This document shows positions 1 through 6,593 of a DNA stretch of 9,534 nt, piece by piece. The stretch lies in NCBI GenBank assembly GCA_018819005.1, contig JAHJQU010000480.1, positions 1 to 9,534 on the forward strand, read 5' to 3'. The notes under the pieces are model-generated. The model made no database searches. It worked only from the letters and a program-made list of their open reading frames with translations, and was not told where the DNA came from. How positions within the stretch are numbered: the first letter of the stretch is position 1; each line of letters opens with the position of its first letter. This DNA is from Pseudomonadota bacterium (lineage in GTDB: Bacteria; Desulfobacterota; Desulfobacteria; Desulfobacterales; RPRI01). The translations under genes were made by a program, and so were the position numbers.

Positions 1-1
1 A

Positions 2-544
2 GCAGCCCTCATTGCGCTGAATAAAGCCCCAGGGCTGCTGCATAGTAATTACGGATTTAAACATACTAAATTTTTTGATTCTGACCAATGGCAGAAATTA
101 AGAAAAGAAGCTCTTCTAAAAAGTCGAAAAGAACTCGCCGCACCTATCATCGCAACCGATCATAGCCCTGAAGCAATCAAAGCAGCAAAAAAGAACGCTC
201 AAACAGCCGGGGTTGACCATTTGATAGATTTCAAGGTTTGTGATTTTATAGATACTCCTATCCCTGATAAACCAGGAACCATAATCATAAATCCTGAATA
301 TGGGCTGCGCATGGGAGAAGAAAAATCTCTTGAAACTGTGTATTCATCAATAGGAAATTTCTTTAAAACCCAATGCCTAGGATACACTGGACATATTTTT
401 ACAGGAAATCTTAAACTTGCGAAAAAAGTAGGACTTACGGCAAAAGACAAAATCCCATTCTTTAATGGAGATATTGAATGCAGATTATTGTCCTACGAAA
501 TGTATCATGGAACCCGCAGAACAACTTTTCGTAATTTCGCATAA
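2..544 (+). CDS. rlmL: RlmL/YpsC-like 23S rRNA (guanine-N2)-methyltransferase, C-terminal part (5' end outside window)
   Basis: The frame is open from the first bases; 180 residues are visible before TAA at 542-544. The product would transfer a methyl group from S-adenosylmethionine to a guanine N2 of large-subunit rRNA in the cytoplasm. The fragment follows the E. coli RlmL methyltransferase domain closely. It has an 'APGL' segment followed by a 'YGF' and a 'QWQKLRKEA' helix, an acidic strand end 'IIATDHSPEAIKAA' that would bind the SAM ribose, and the catalytic motif IV at about 290-304 reading N-P-E-Y-G where most relatives have N-P-P-Y-G. The C-terminal hydrophobic strands match ('IFTGN', 'FFNGDIECRL'). 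There is no downstream RlmK domain, so it is the short YpsC-like form. The N-terminal THUMP domain would lie upstream of the window. It is convergent with the ATPase. The family call is firm; the exact target base is uncertain. Confidence 0.85.
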   Translation, partial: AALIALNKAPGLLHSNYGFKHTKFFDSDQWQKLRKEALLKSRKELAAPIIATDHSPEAIKAAKKNAQTAGVDHLIDFKVCDFIDTPIPDKPGTIIINPEYGLRMGEEKSLETVYSSIGNFFKTQCLGYTGHIFTGNLKLAKKVGLTAKDKIPFFNGDIECRLLSYEMYHGTRRTTFRNFA

Positions 545-569
545 TTCCGGGGACAAAATATTTATTCCC
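542..569. repeat. REP-like element overlapping the methyltransferase stop codon
   Basis: The sequence TAATTCCGGGGACA followed by an A/T-rich stretch with the palindrome AAATATTT and then TTCCC resembles, from memory, a dispersed family of short repeats in bacterial genomes associated with IS200/REP-associated tyrosine transposases. GGGGA and TCCC can pair, and GACAAA (552-557) can pair with TTTGTC (579-584). The TAA stop of the methyltransferase is part of the element. It could also serve as a weak transcription end for that gene. The family assignment is recalled, not searched. Confidence 0.4.
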
Positions 570-619
570 TATATCTTGTTTGTCTTACTTGGGTAACTTT
601 ACTAAATGCCCTATATCTT
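567..619. repeat. 11-bp direct repeat in the convergent gap
   Basis: CCCTATATCTT occurs at 567-577 and again at 609-619, 42 bp apart, within the 94-bp gap between the convergent methyltransferase and ATPase genes. The second copy is also part of an imperfect stem (AGATAT/ATGTCT type around 613-630) that lies just after the ATPase stop codon on the minus strand. It may be a duplication footprint or chance in A/T-rich DNA. Confidence 0.3.
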
Positions 620-638
620 AAAAGACATATCTAAAGCT

Positions 639-1970
639 TTATAAACAGATTGCGCCTTCCTCGCTCAAGAGCCATTTCCATAGAGGCACTGTCTGCACCG
701 CAAAACCGTTCACCCTTTCCTCTCCTTCCGTATCTTCAGTGATTATCAGAGCTTTGGAAACTTTTAACTCCCTCATAGCTTTTTGAAGACTGCGCAATTC
801 CCGATTTCTGGTTTTCTCATCTTTCATATTCCAACAAACCTGTATCAGGCTTTTTACCGTTGTTCCCTCTTTAATAACGAAATCTACCTCACGATGATGA
901 ACATCTTTCCAGTAAAAAAGCTCCATCTGTGGATCAATGATTTGCTGCTGCTTTAATGCTAAGAAAACAATATTTTCCGCAAGCCTGCCGCTATTCTCGG
1001 AAAACCTAAATCCAAGCGCGTTACATAATCCGGTATCTATTGTGTACGCTTTACGCGGACTTTTTTCCTGCTCTTTTATTTTAAATGAAAACCGCTTAAG
1101 TAAAAATATAAGATAAACATCTTCGAAGTACCCTGAAAACCGTTCAACCGTATTGGTGTGAACTTGAAGAAATTTTCCGGCTGATGTAAATGACATAAGA
1201 TTTGAGGCATTACTAAGATAGTATTTGATAAGTGTCTTCATCGCAGGGGTTTTTCTGACTCGAAACCTTTTAAGAAGATCTTTAGTTAAAAGATCGTCAA
1301 AATAATTGAGCAGCACCTCTGTTTTCTTGACCGACAAAGCTACTTCGGGAAACGACCCTTTTTCAACATATTTGTGAAGAAGTCCATCTATCTCAACTTC
1401 TTTCCCTGCGATATCAAAATCGTTTTTTATTTCTACACCATTAAATATTAAATATTCCGCGAATGATAGAGGAAAAACCGTAAGGTCAAGATGCCTCCCT
1501 GTAAGCAAAGTCCCCAGCTCCCGGCTTAGTAAATGAGCATTTGAGCCGGAAACAATGATCTTTGCTTTTTGTAATTCGTGCATCATGCGTACCCATTTTT
1601 CCCATTCCTTCACTTCCTGCACTTCGTCCAGAAAAAGGTACGGGGTATCTGTAGGCGATAAAAACCCTTTGTAAATATCATAAATTTGAGTTAGTAGCTT
1701 TGTATTAAGCGACGTGAATCGCGGATCTTCAAAATTCACAAAAAGAATATTTTCTTTTTTCACTCCTTTTTCTAAAAGCCTTCTTCCCATCTGACGCATT
1801 ATATATGATTTACCAGCTCGCCTGGGGCCGGTAATCGTTATCACCTGATTAGAACCTTGTATTAAACCCTCTAATCTGTTAAGATATGAATCTCTGAGAA
1901 TGCCTATATTCTGCTGACCTTCCCAATCATTCCAATCCTTCAGTATGGCTAATATCTCATTTTTATCCAT
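639..1970 (-). CDS. AAA+ ATPase with DUF4143-type C-terminal domain
   Basis: Complete 443-residue cytoplasmic ATPase of the AAA_14/DUF4143 family, abundant in archaea and uncultivated bacteria and without a settled role. Visible motifs are Walker A GPRRAGKS at residues 48-55, Walker B YLFLDE at 111-116, the sensor strand IIVSGSNA at 138-145, and a TGR arginine-finger-like site at 157-159. Residues about 200-320 form the helical DUF4143 part. Residues 330-380 look like the PD-(D/E)XK-type fold: E332, then EVDFVI with D363, then LIQVCW, where Q377 and C379 stand in the usual E-x-K place, so nuclease activity is doubtful. The start is set by an AGGAG Shine-Dalgarno (about 1979-1983) seven bases upstream. 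It is a single-gene unit transcribed in the same direction as the surface operon but separated by 338 bp and with its own promoter. Such genes move horizontally often; a role in defence or selfish persistence is possible but not shown. Confidence 0.9.
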   Translation of the reverse strand: MDKNEILAILKDWNDWEGQQNIGILRDSYLNRLEGLIQGSNQVITITGPRRAGKSYIMRQMGRRLLEKGVKKENILFVNFEDPRFTSLNTKLLTQIYDIYKGFLSPTDTPYLFLDEVQEVKEWEKWVRMMHELQKAKIIVSGSNAHLLSRELGTLLTGRHLDLTVFPLSFAEYLIFNGVEIKNDFDIAGKEVEIDGLLHKYVEKGSFPEVALSVKKTEVLLNYFDDLLTKDLLKRFRVRKTPAMKTLIKYYLSNASNLMSFTSAGKFLQVHTNTVERFSGYFEDVYLIFLLKRFSFKIKEQEKSPRKAYTIDTGLCNALGFRFSENSGRLAENIVFLALKQQQIIDPQMELFYWKDVHHREVDFVIKEGTTVKSLIQVCWNMKDEKTRNRELRSLQKAMRELKVSKALIITEDTEGEERVNGFAVQTVPLWKWLLSEEGAICL

Positions 1971-2022
1971 TACTTACTCTCCTATTGTGTAAAATTTAGA
2001 AATCTTGTGCATTACAATATAA

Positions 2023-2051
2023 AATATACATCAAAATTATAGACTTGTCAA
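2023..2051 (-). promoter_or_regulatory. sigma70-like promoter of the ATPase gene
   Basis: On the minus strand TTGACA (2051-2046) is followed by exactly 17 bp and TATATT (2028-2023), an essentially consensus bacterial promoter. It would start transcription near 2016, leaving a leader of about 46 nt that contains the AGGAG ribosome site. The same stretch also contains TTTTATATT, which could act as an archaeal TATA box, so the mechanism depends on the host. A chance match in A/T-rich DNA cannot be excluded. Confidence 0.5.
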
Positions 2052-2078
2052 TTATTTTCTTATTCAGATTGGCATTTT

Positions 2079-2141
2079 TCAAACAGCTTTTAAAAGTTTC
2101 TTTGAACCAGGTTTTTTGCCAAGCAAAAGTGCTTTCTTCAT
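2079..2141 (-). CDS. possible 20-codon lysine-rich mini-ORF
   Basis: ATG at 2141 to TGA at 2079 encodes a 20-residue peptide, rich in Lys and Leu, beginning MKKALLLGKKPGSKK. An AAAGGT sequence lies about 9 bases upstream and could bind the ribosome. The composition is unlike random translation of A/T-rich DNA, and the start resembles the first beta-strand and turn of a nucleotide-binding or transferase protein, so it may be a remnant of a broken gene. It could equally be a leader peptide or chance. It ends about 28 bp upstream of the ATPase -35 box. I do not recognise it. Confidence 0.2.
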   Translation of the reverse strand: MKKALLLGKKPGSKKLLKAV

Positions 2142-2208
2142 AATAACTTTACCTTTAATTGATAAACAGAATTATACCACGAAATCCATCTAAGCAGCAC
2201 TTGAAAAT

Positions 2209-2223
2209 TACTCTCAAAGAGTA
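2209..2223 (-). terminator. weak hairpin, possible end of the surface operon transcript
   Basis: TACTCT-TTG-AGAGTA on the minus strand is a perfect 6-bp stem with a 3-nt loop, followed by ATTTTC. It lies 86 bp past the stop of the last operon gene. The stem is short and A/T-rich and the T tract is only four bases long, so it is weak as an intrinsic terminator. Archaeal termination needs T tracts rather than hairpins. Position is the main support. Confidence 0.25.
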
Positions 2224-2308
2224 TAAACGAATAAACTTTTTTCTTATTATTTTTTTAACAGTGGCAGAATTGTCTGATTGTTTCGAGGATGTGTGGTGAG
2301 GCTTTGTG

Positions 2309-2788
2309 TTAAGATGGGCTTATCAGTATTTCTCTTAGCTGTTTCCCTTTGTGTGGCCCGATTATTCCGTCTGCTTCCATTCTGTCCATAAGTCTTGCTG
2401 CTCTGGTGTAGCCGAGTTGTAATCTGCGTTGTAATACTGCTGTCGATGCAGTTCTTTTTGTGAGTACTATTTCTATTGCTTTTCCGTACATGGGGTCGAT
2501 CTCTGGCATAATCATCTTTTCAGGTTGCAGCCCATTTTTTTGTGTCTCTGATATTGTCTTCTTCTCGGGGGATAGCTTATTTTCTTGTATCTCTGGCTTT
2601 TCTTTATGTTTTAGTGTTTTGGCAGCCCAAATTGAGAATTTTATCATTTGGTAAATCGGATAACTTAATGCGATAATTGCGGTTGCTATTTTGTCATTAT
2701 TTGCCAGAACTGCGGCGGTTAGGCAGATGATGTATGCTTGCAGGATGATTCCTTGTTTTGCGATAACTTTTTTCTGTTTCAGGTTCAT
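2309..2788 (-). CDS. membrane-anchored FtsK gamma winged-helix protein (no motor domain)
   Basis: This 159-residue protein has a basic N-terminus and two hydrophobic segments (about residues 12-29 and 34-55). A charged Lys/Glu/Pro-rich linker follows (57-97) with a loose repeat around 'SPEKKTISE' and 'QPEKMIMPE'. Residues 98-156 form an FtsK gamma domain, opening with DPMYGKAIEIVL and carrying LQRRLQLGY, TRAARLMDRMEADGI and a final REILI strand. In FtsK this winged helix reads the KOPS/SRS polarity sequence and touches the Xer recombinase. The DNA-reading helix keeps both arginines (R129, R132); the usual Asn is T128 and the usual Glu is D135. The alpha anchor and RecA-like motor of FtsK (typically over 700 residues) are absent. 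The start abuts the preceding stop (TAAATG), with an AAGGAAG ribosome site inside the upstream gene. The domain call is strong; a role in tethering DNA, regulating XerA or DNA uptake is inference. Confidence 0.82.
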   Translation of the reverse strand: MNLKQKKVIAKQGIILQAYIICLTAAVLANNDKIATAIIALSYPIYQMIKFSIWAAKTLKHKEKPEIQENKLSPEKKTISETQKNGLQPEKMIMPEIDPMYGKAIEIVLTKRTASTAVLQRRLQLGYTRAARLMDRMEADGIIGPHKGKQLREILISPS

Positions 2789-3415
2789 TTATTTTTCTTC
2801 CTTTAGCGTGAATGTTTGTCCGTTAAATAAATATGTTTCCCATTCGTAGTCGCCTCTTGCGTAATACCATGTCGGGTCTTCTGGTTTGGCTCTTGCGATT
2901 TTTATTGTTGGTGGGTCTGTGTCTAGTTGTAGTTCTATTCCGCAGTCGGTTATGTCGTTAAATATTTCCAGGTAATCGTTGTTTTGCCATTGGAGGATTA
3001 TGGCCTGTGTTGTGTGTATTCCTCCGATGCTGAGAACTATTATTTCTTGTGTGCCATCACGGTTTAGGTCTTTCAGAATCAGTTCATCTGGGTATTCGTT
3101 TGCAGCAATCGTCCGAACTGTTTTGTATCCTTCATTTGTTAAATCATGTATCTGTATGAAGTGGGCTGGAATAACGTGGTTTTGGCTTTTTTCTGTTTCC
3201 TGCATCATGGCAAAAGATGTTATGGCTTCTTCTTCTGGGTCATTATCAAAGTTTCCTTTGATTATTGTTTCATATTCTTCCCATCTTTGACTATGGATAT
3301 ATGTTGTTCCGTCATGCTCAATCGTGCTTGGAATGAAATTTTTTATTTCAATTGCGTTTGCCGGATTGCAATAAAAGAATATTTCCACGAATATCAGGAT
3401 AAAAAGCGTTCGCAT
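2789..3415 (-). CDS. secreted protein with FG-GAP/VCBS-like calcium-loop motifs
   Basis: A 208-residue protein with an N-terminal signal peptide (about residues 1-21, ending CNPANA). Two short motifs of the FG-GAP/VCBS type are visible: GNFDNDPEEEAI at 54-65 and KDLNRDGTQEII at 115-126. Their acidic loops (D-x-D/N-x-D) usually bind calcium between propeller-blade strands. Only two are clear, too few for a full propeller, so this is a small extracytoplasmic domain or a degenerate propeller. It contains no clear N-x-S/T sequon, unlike its operon partners. The start follows the upstream stop by 11 bp, with a GGGGAG ribosome site in that gap. Function unknown; it may attach to the propeller protein that heads the operon. 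Confidence 0.75.
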   Translation of the reverse strand: MRTLFILIFVEIFFYCNPANAIEIKNFIPSTIEHDGTTYIHSQRWEEYETIIKGNFDNDPEEEAITSFAMMQETEKSQNHVIPAHFIQIHDLTNEGYKTVRTIAANEYPDELILKDLNRDGTQEIIVLSIGGIHTTQAIILQWQNNDYLEIFNDITDCGIELQLDTDPPTIKIARAKPEDPTWYYARGDYEWETYLFNGQTFTLKEEK

Positions 3416-3426
3416 TTAACTCCCCT

Positions 3427-4656
3427 TTAATCTTTAGTATCTGGTTTGTTTCCGGCAGGAAGTGATGGTGTCAAAAAGGTGTCTGTCACCTTTTTGACAA
3501 TAAAATCACTATAGTATACGCTGGAAATGTTCCAAATAACATATTGGCTTTGCTTCTCTAAAGGCACAACTTGATTCTCCCAATTTGCCCAAACATAATT
3601 TTCTGCCCCCCCATTTTTAAAATATCCCCCGACTCCATGATGGCCAACTGATGTCTGACTAGAAAGACTGTAACCTGATTTATTATAAAACTGAAAATTA
3701 TACTTGTAAGTTCCCGTTGACTTTTTCAAAGAATAATCCCTCGCATTAAGCTCTGAAGAGTTAACAATCCCAAAATTGTTGTTATAACTGGCATTACCCT
3801 TTGACTCATTATCAAAATATATACTCCACTCATAATTCCCCTGATTAACATCAGTAAGATTAGTAAATGCCACAATAGTAAATTTATTCATAAGTCCACT
3901 TGTACTCTGATTAATCAATCTCAAATCACTATTTATCTCAGCACCATCATTGCTACACGGAGCATTCACAAGCCTAACAGAGTCATTGAACGGTCTGGTT
4001 GACCAATTATTGGCGTCTATGCCAATTTGCAGAAGATAATCCGTCCTATTAGTCATATCTGTAGGTTCCGTAAGATTAAGATTAACGCAGTAATCAAATG
4101 AGACATTCCACCAGTCATATTCATCAAAGCTCATACCTGCATAACTTATGACATTGTCAATATTCGTCTGCCCCATGTTAGGAGAATATTCTCCTGCAAC
4201 TCTTATCCTGTAGCATTTACCTGACTTGAAAGTTTTTCCTATAGGATTGAGTTTTACCCATTCCTTGCTCTCGACTATACGAGTCCCTTTCTGAATAGTC
4301 TCGCAACTTTCTGCATCAAATGTGTGCTCTGCTGATCCATTCTGTTCTGGCACGATAACTTCTTTTGTGGTGCAGGTCGTTTCGTAATTTGGCACTTCTT
4401 TTTCGATAGTTTTTGGAGTCAGTATCTCATAAGATTTCAAGCTATTCTTTACTTGCATGAAATCCACCTTTAACTTATCAGAAGAATCAATCACGTAGTC
4501 CTTCGCGGTAGGATTACATACTACATATTCACTATATGCAGATGTAAGACCAACTCGTGTCTCCTCAAGTTTCAGGTAATCGCTTTTATCAAAAGCCAAG
4601 ACATTTCCTGCGAGTATTATTCCGAACAAGATCAGCAATATAAATGTTTTTTTCAT
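3427..4656 (-). CDS. secreted glycoprotein with DUF2341-like domain, 3' end altered by REP-like hairpin
   Basis: A 409-residue protein beginning with a clear signal peptide (MKKTFILLILFGIILAGNVLA). Residues 25-175 form an unrecognised region with cysteines at 47, 95, 118 and 148. From DEYDWWN at 178-184 a beta-sandwich resembling DUF2341-type domains of archaeal surface proteins runs to about 298. It includes a 'LLQIGID' strand, a 'VRLVNAPC' strand and a 'WSIYFDNES' strand with at least 13 N-x-S/T sequons in the whole protein. The rest (300-385) is a further beta-rich domain that stops abruptly where the palindrome at 3469-3499 encodes residues 386-396; only 13 more residues follow. Truncation by insertion is likely. 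A GGTGAT ribosome site sets the start, 11 bp after the previous stop. A run of seven Gs (3606-3612) lies within the coding sequence. Likely cell-surface exposed; function unknown. Confidence 0.75.
   Translation of the reverse strand: MKKTFILLILFGIILAGNVLAFDKSDYLKLEETRVGLTSAYSEYVVCNPTAKDYVIDSSDKLKVDFMQVKNSLKSYEILTPKTIEKEVPNYETTCTTKEVIVPEQNGSAEHTFDAESCETIQKGTRIVESKEWVKLNPIGKTFKSGKCYRIRVAGEYSPNMGQTNIDNVISYAGMSFDEYDWWNVSFDYCVNLNLTEPTDMTNRTDYLLQIGIDANNWSTRPFNDSVRLVNAPCSNDGAEINSDLRLINQSTSGLMNKFTIVAFTNLTDVNQGNYEWSIYFDNESKGNASYNNNFGIVNSSELNARDYSLKKSTGTYKYNFQFYNKSGYSLSSQTSVGHHGVGGYFKNGGAENYVWANWENQVVPLEKQSQYVIWNISSVYYSDFIVKKVTDTFLTPSLPAGNKPDTKD
3469..3499. repeat. perfect REP-like palindrome inside a coding region
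   Basis: TGTCAAAAAGGTG (3469-3481), loop TCTGT and CACCTTTTTGACA (3487-3499) form a 13-bp perfect stem. The GGTGTCTGTCACC core resembles, from memory, palindromes mobilised by REP-associated Y1 transposases in bacterial genomes. Here it lies in the reading frame near the 3' end of the 409-residue gene without introducing a stop. It would form a strong hairpin in the operon mRNA and might attenuate expression of the two genes downstream. No transposase is present in the window. Confidence 0.7.
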
Positions 4657-4662
4657 TTTTTC

Positions 4663-4668
4663 ATCACC
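4663..4668 (-). promoter_or_regulatory. Shine-Dalgarno site overlapping a stop codon
   Basis: GGTGAT on the minus strand is complementary to the conserved 16S rRNA 3' end (AUCACC). It begins with the last base of the TAG stop of the 641-residue gene and sits 6 nt before the ATG of the 409-residue gene. This fixes the start codon and indicates translational coupling. Confidence 0.75.
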
Positions 4669-6593
4669 TAGATAGTTATTTGGTATTCGGCATAATCCGT
4701 AGCTGTGCCATTATGTATTGAAGCATTTGTATCGTGAGTGCCCGAAGAGGTATAGTTATAGTAGATAATGACAGATATGTTTTCCCCCAATGAAACATTG
4801 AGGTTGTATGCTGTATTAATTTGTTCAAGTCCTGTTTGAAGAGACCAGTTGACTATGGCAAGTGAAGCGTCCCAATAGTTGCTGAACGCCAAATCAAACA
4901 CCATTTTGCTTCCGTTCTGGTTGAGAATAGAGAAACTGGAAATATTTATCGGCTCGACCTGAACATTTGCTGAACTCGATGCTATGGATGAATTTAGTCC
5001 TGCCGAAGCCGAAACGCTATAATGGCCATACTGCGAATAATTATTTTCTGTAATCACAGACATCACTTCACCTGCTGAGAGATTATAATCTACAACTGAG
5101 TACAATACAGTTCCATCTCCAACATCCAGACTCCAGTTAAAACCGCTATTATTAACTGGACATCCCATGATATTCGTTTCAAGCACCTTAAGGAATCTGT
5201 CCTCATAGAACGGTATCGGGGGCGAAATTGAGAAATCAGGAACTTCAGCAATATAATATACCTCTATTCCCGAAATATTAATTTTGCCAGATGCATTCGA
5301 GTAGAAAGTCAATGGAATGCTGCACATGCCTTCGCCATCAGCAGCGCAGTTATCAAGATAGTTTTGAAGTTCTCCGACAAAATCATACACCCATTCATCA
5401 CCACCATAATAACCATTCTTTGACCATACTTCTGTATCTGATACAAACATCATGGGGGATTGAGAAGTGATGAGAATTGTTACGTTGTTCTCGCTCTGAA
5501 CCTTATCACTAAAGTTCAGGCCATTACCAGCAGTCACCTTGCAAAACCAAGTCTCACTTGGAGTTAAATTCCAGCGCCCAAGCATCTTGTTGTCAATGTT
5601 TTGATCAACGCCGTTTTTCCACCATTCATAAGTAGAGTTTTGCTCCTCAAGATGTTCAGGATATGTATAATTGCATACTAAATCATCTCCCGCAGTAGCA
5701 TTTATTGGAAGAACCTTAACTGATGTTATGTTTATGGGCAAATAGCATACTGTAGTGTTGTAAACACTTATATTTGTCCTTGTCCTGTAAACATAGTGTC
5801 CGGGGTTCTTCATCCAATTAGCAACACTTGAAAATGAACAAAATAAGTCTTTATCAAACATCGTATAGTAATCACTTCCAGTATCATTCATAAATCCCTG
5901 AACGACCATAAGCGCCATTGAGCGACCATAGCAGTTAGGCTGACAATTAATAGTGTCATTGTTTGCAAAATAATTACACGCAGTCATAGAAGGGGCACAA
6001 TAAGCATTTGTTGTAACTGCAACTTCCTCCCTGTATCCTGGACCAGTTGAAGACATCGAAGAATTGTATATCTGATGAGCCCTCATCATCTGCAATCTTT
6101 TATTGCCATAAAGAGTATTTGTAGGACTAGTCAGGTCCCCAAGATACCTGACATAATTCCCGATGCTGTTTGTCATGTTCTTATACCACGGAACAGAGCT
6201 ACCATCATATAAAACCCCTATTGCTGCTGCATCACACCCCGGCTCCCAAGAAGGGCTTGGCTGGATTTTTATGTTGTCTGCGCTAAGCACAGGGCCATCG
6301 TAAGTAAATCTATAGCAGTAATCAGTCGAAGCAGGAGTATACCCAGATGTTGAATCATACACGAAATCGTCATTGTCCTGCCAGGTAATGCTTGTATCGC
6401 TATAGACCTGTTCCCACCCAGAAGTATCACAAACATAAATGTAACACTCCCTCACACACATTCCTCCTTCGCAATATGTGCCGTTATCAGAGTAGCCATC
6501 AGGACACATAGGAGGAGTGCAGTTGACGCTTCCATGCACCTGCACAGCTAACAAAAGAAGGGCAGGCAGCAATAGCCATATCAGTTTTTTCAT
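4668..6593 (-). CDS. cysteine-rich, heavily N-glycosylatable secreted protein with Ig-like domains
   Basis: A 641-residue protein with signal peptide MKKLIWLLLPALLLLAVQVHG. A cysteine-rich module follows (C25, C30, C41, C46, C50, C55) and an unrecognised domain to about 285 with further cysteines (C199, C206, C217, C221). Residues 286-376 are an Ig-like domain of the kind frequent in nanoarchaeal surface proteins: DDLVCNY, a YEWWKNG strand and TWFCKV, with a disulfide expected between C307 and C351. Residues 380-447 are a beta-sandwich ending IPLTFYS...INISGIEVYY. Two CARDB-like adhesive beta domains appear at about 478-546 and 550-641. I count 30 N-x-S/T sequons, a density typical of archaeal glycoproteins. 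The ATG overlaps the upstream stop (ATGA), with GGGGTG 7 nt before it, so translation is coupled. No C-terminal membrane anchor is seen; it is presumably held through partners. Function unknown. Confidence 0.8.
   Translation of the reverse strand: MKKLIWLLLPALLLLAVQVHGSVNCTPPMCPDGYSDNGTYCEGGMCVRECYIYVCDTSGWEQVYSDTSITWQDNDDFVYDSTSGYTPASTDYCYRFTYDGPVLSADNIKIQPSPSWEPGCDAAAIGVLYDGSSVPWYKNMTNSIGNYVRYLGDLTSPTNTLYGNKRLQMMRAHQIYNSSMSSTGPGYREEVAVTTNAYCAPSMTACNYFANNDTINCQPNCYGRSMALMVVQGFMNDTGSDYYTMFDKDLFCSFSSVANWMKNPGHYVYRTRTNISVYNTTVCYLPINITSVKVLPINATAGDDLVCNYTYPEHLEEQNSTYEWWKNGVDQNIDNKMLGRWNLTPSETWFCKVTAGNGLNFSDKVQSENNVTILITSQSPMMFVSDTEVWSKNGYYGGDEWVYDFVGELQNYLDNCAADGEGMCSIPLTFYSNASGKINISGIEVYYIAEVPDFSISPPIPFYEDRFLKVLETNIMGCPVNNSGFNWSLDVGDGTVLYSVVDYNLSAGEVMSVITENNYSQYGHYSVSASAGLNSSIASSSANVQVEPINISSFSILNQNGSKMVFDLAFSNYWDASLAIVNWSLQTGLEQINTAYNLNVSLGENISVIIYYNYTSSGTHDTNASIHNGTATDYAEYQITI

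Larger units (their letters stand above)
1971..2308. other. 338-bp intergenic region without a confident gene
   Basis: The A/T-rich gap separates the end of the surface operon from the ATPase gene, both on the minus strand. It holds the ATPase ribosome site and promoter, a 20-codon mini-ORF (2079-2141) and a 6-bp perfect hairpin (2209-2223). The T-rich run at 2237-2256 is on the plus strand and so is not a minus-strand terminator. No tRNA, CRISPR or longer coding frame is visible. Confidence 0.6.

Noticed and set aside
199..450. 83-codon minus-strand frame opposite the methyltransferase
   Set aside because: The plus-strand frame has clear RlmL motifs throughout; the antisense frame has no recognisable features.
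2237..2256. T-rich stretch as a transcription terminator for the operon
   Set aside because: The T run is on the plus strand, where no gene ends nearby. On the minus strand it is an A run and cannot serve as a terminator for the operon.
2979..3430. Two plus-strand frames opposite the 208-residue gene
   Set aside because: They are antisense to a gene with a signal peptide, FG-GAP motifs and good operon spacing. Their cysteine- and phenylalanine-rich products look like antisense translation.
6590..6593. Frameshift joining the 892- and 641-residue proteins into one
   Set aside because: The second protein has its own signal peptide and ribosome site, and the ATGA overlap is a normal coupled junction.
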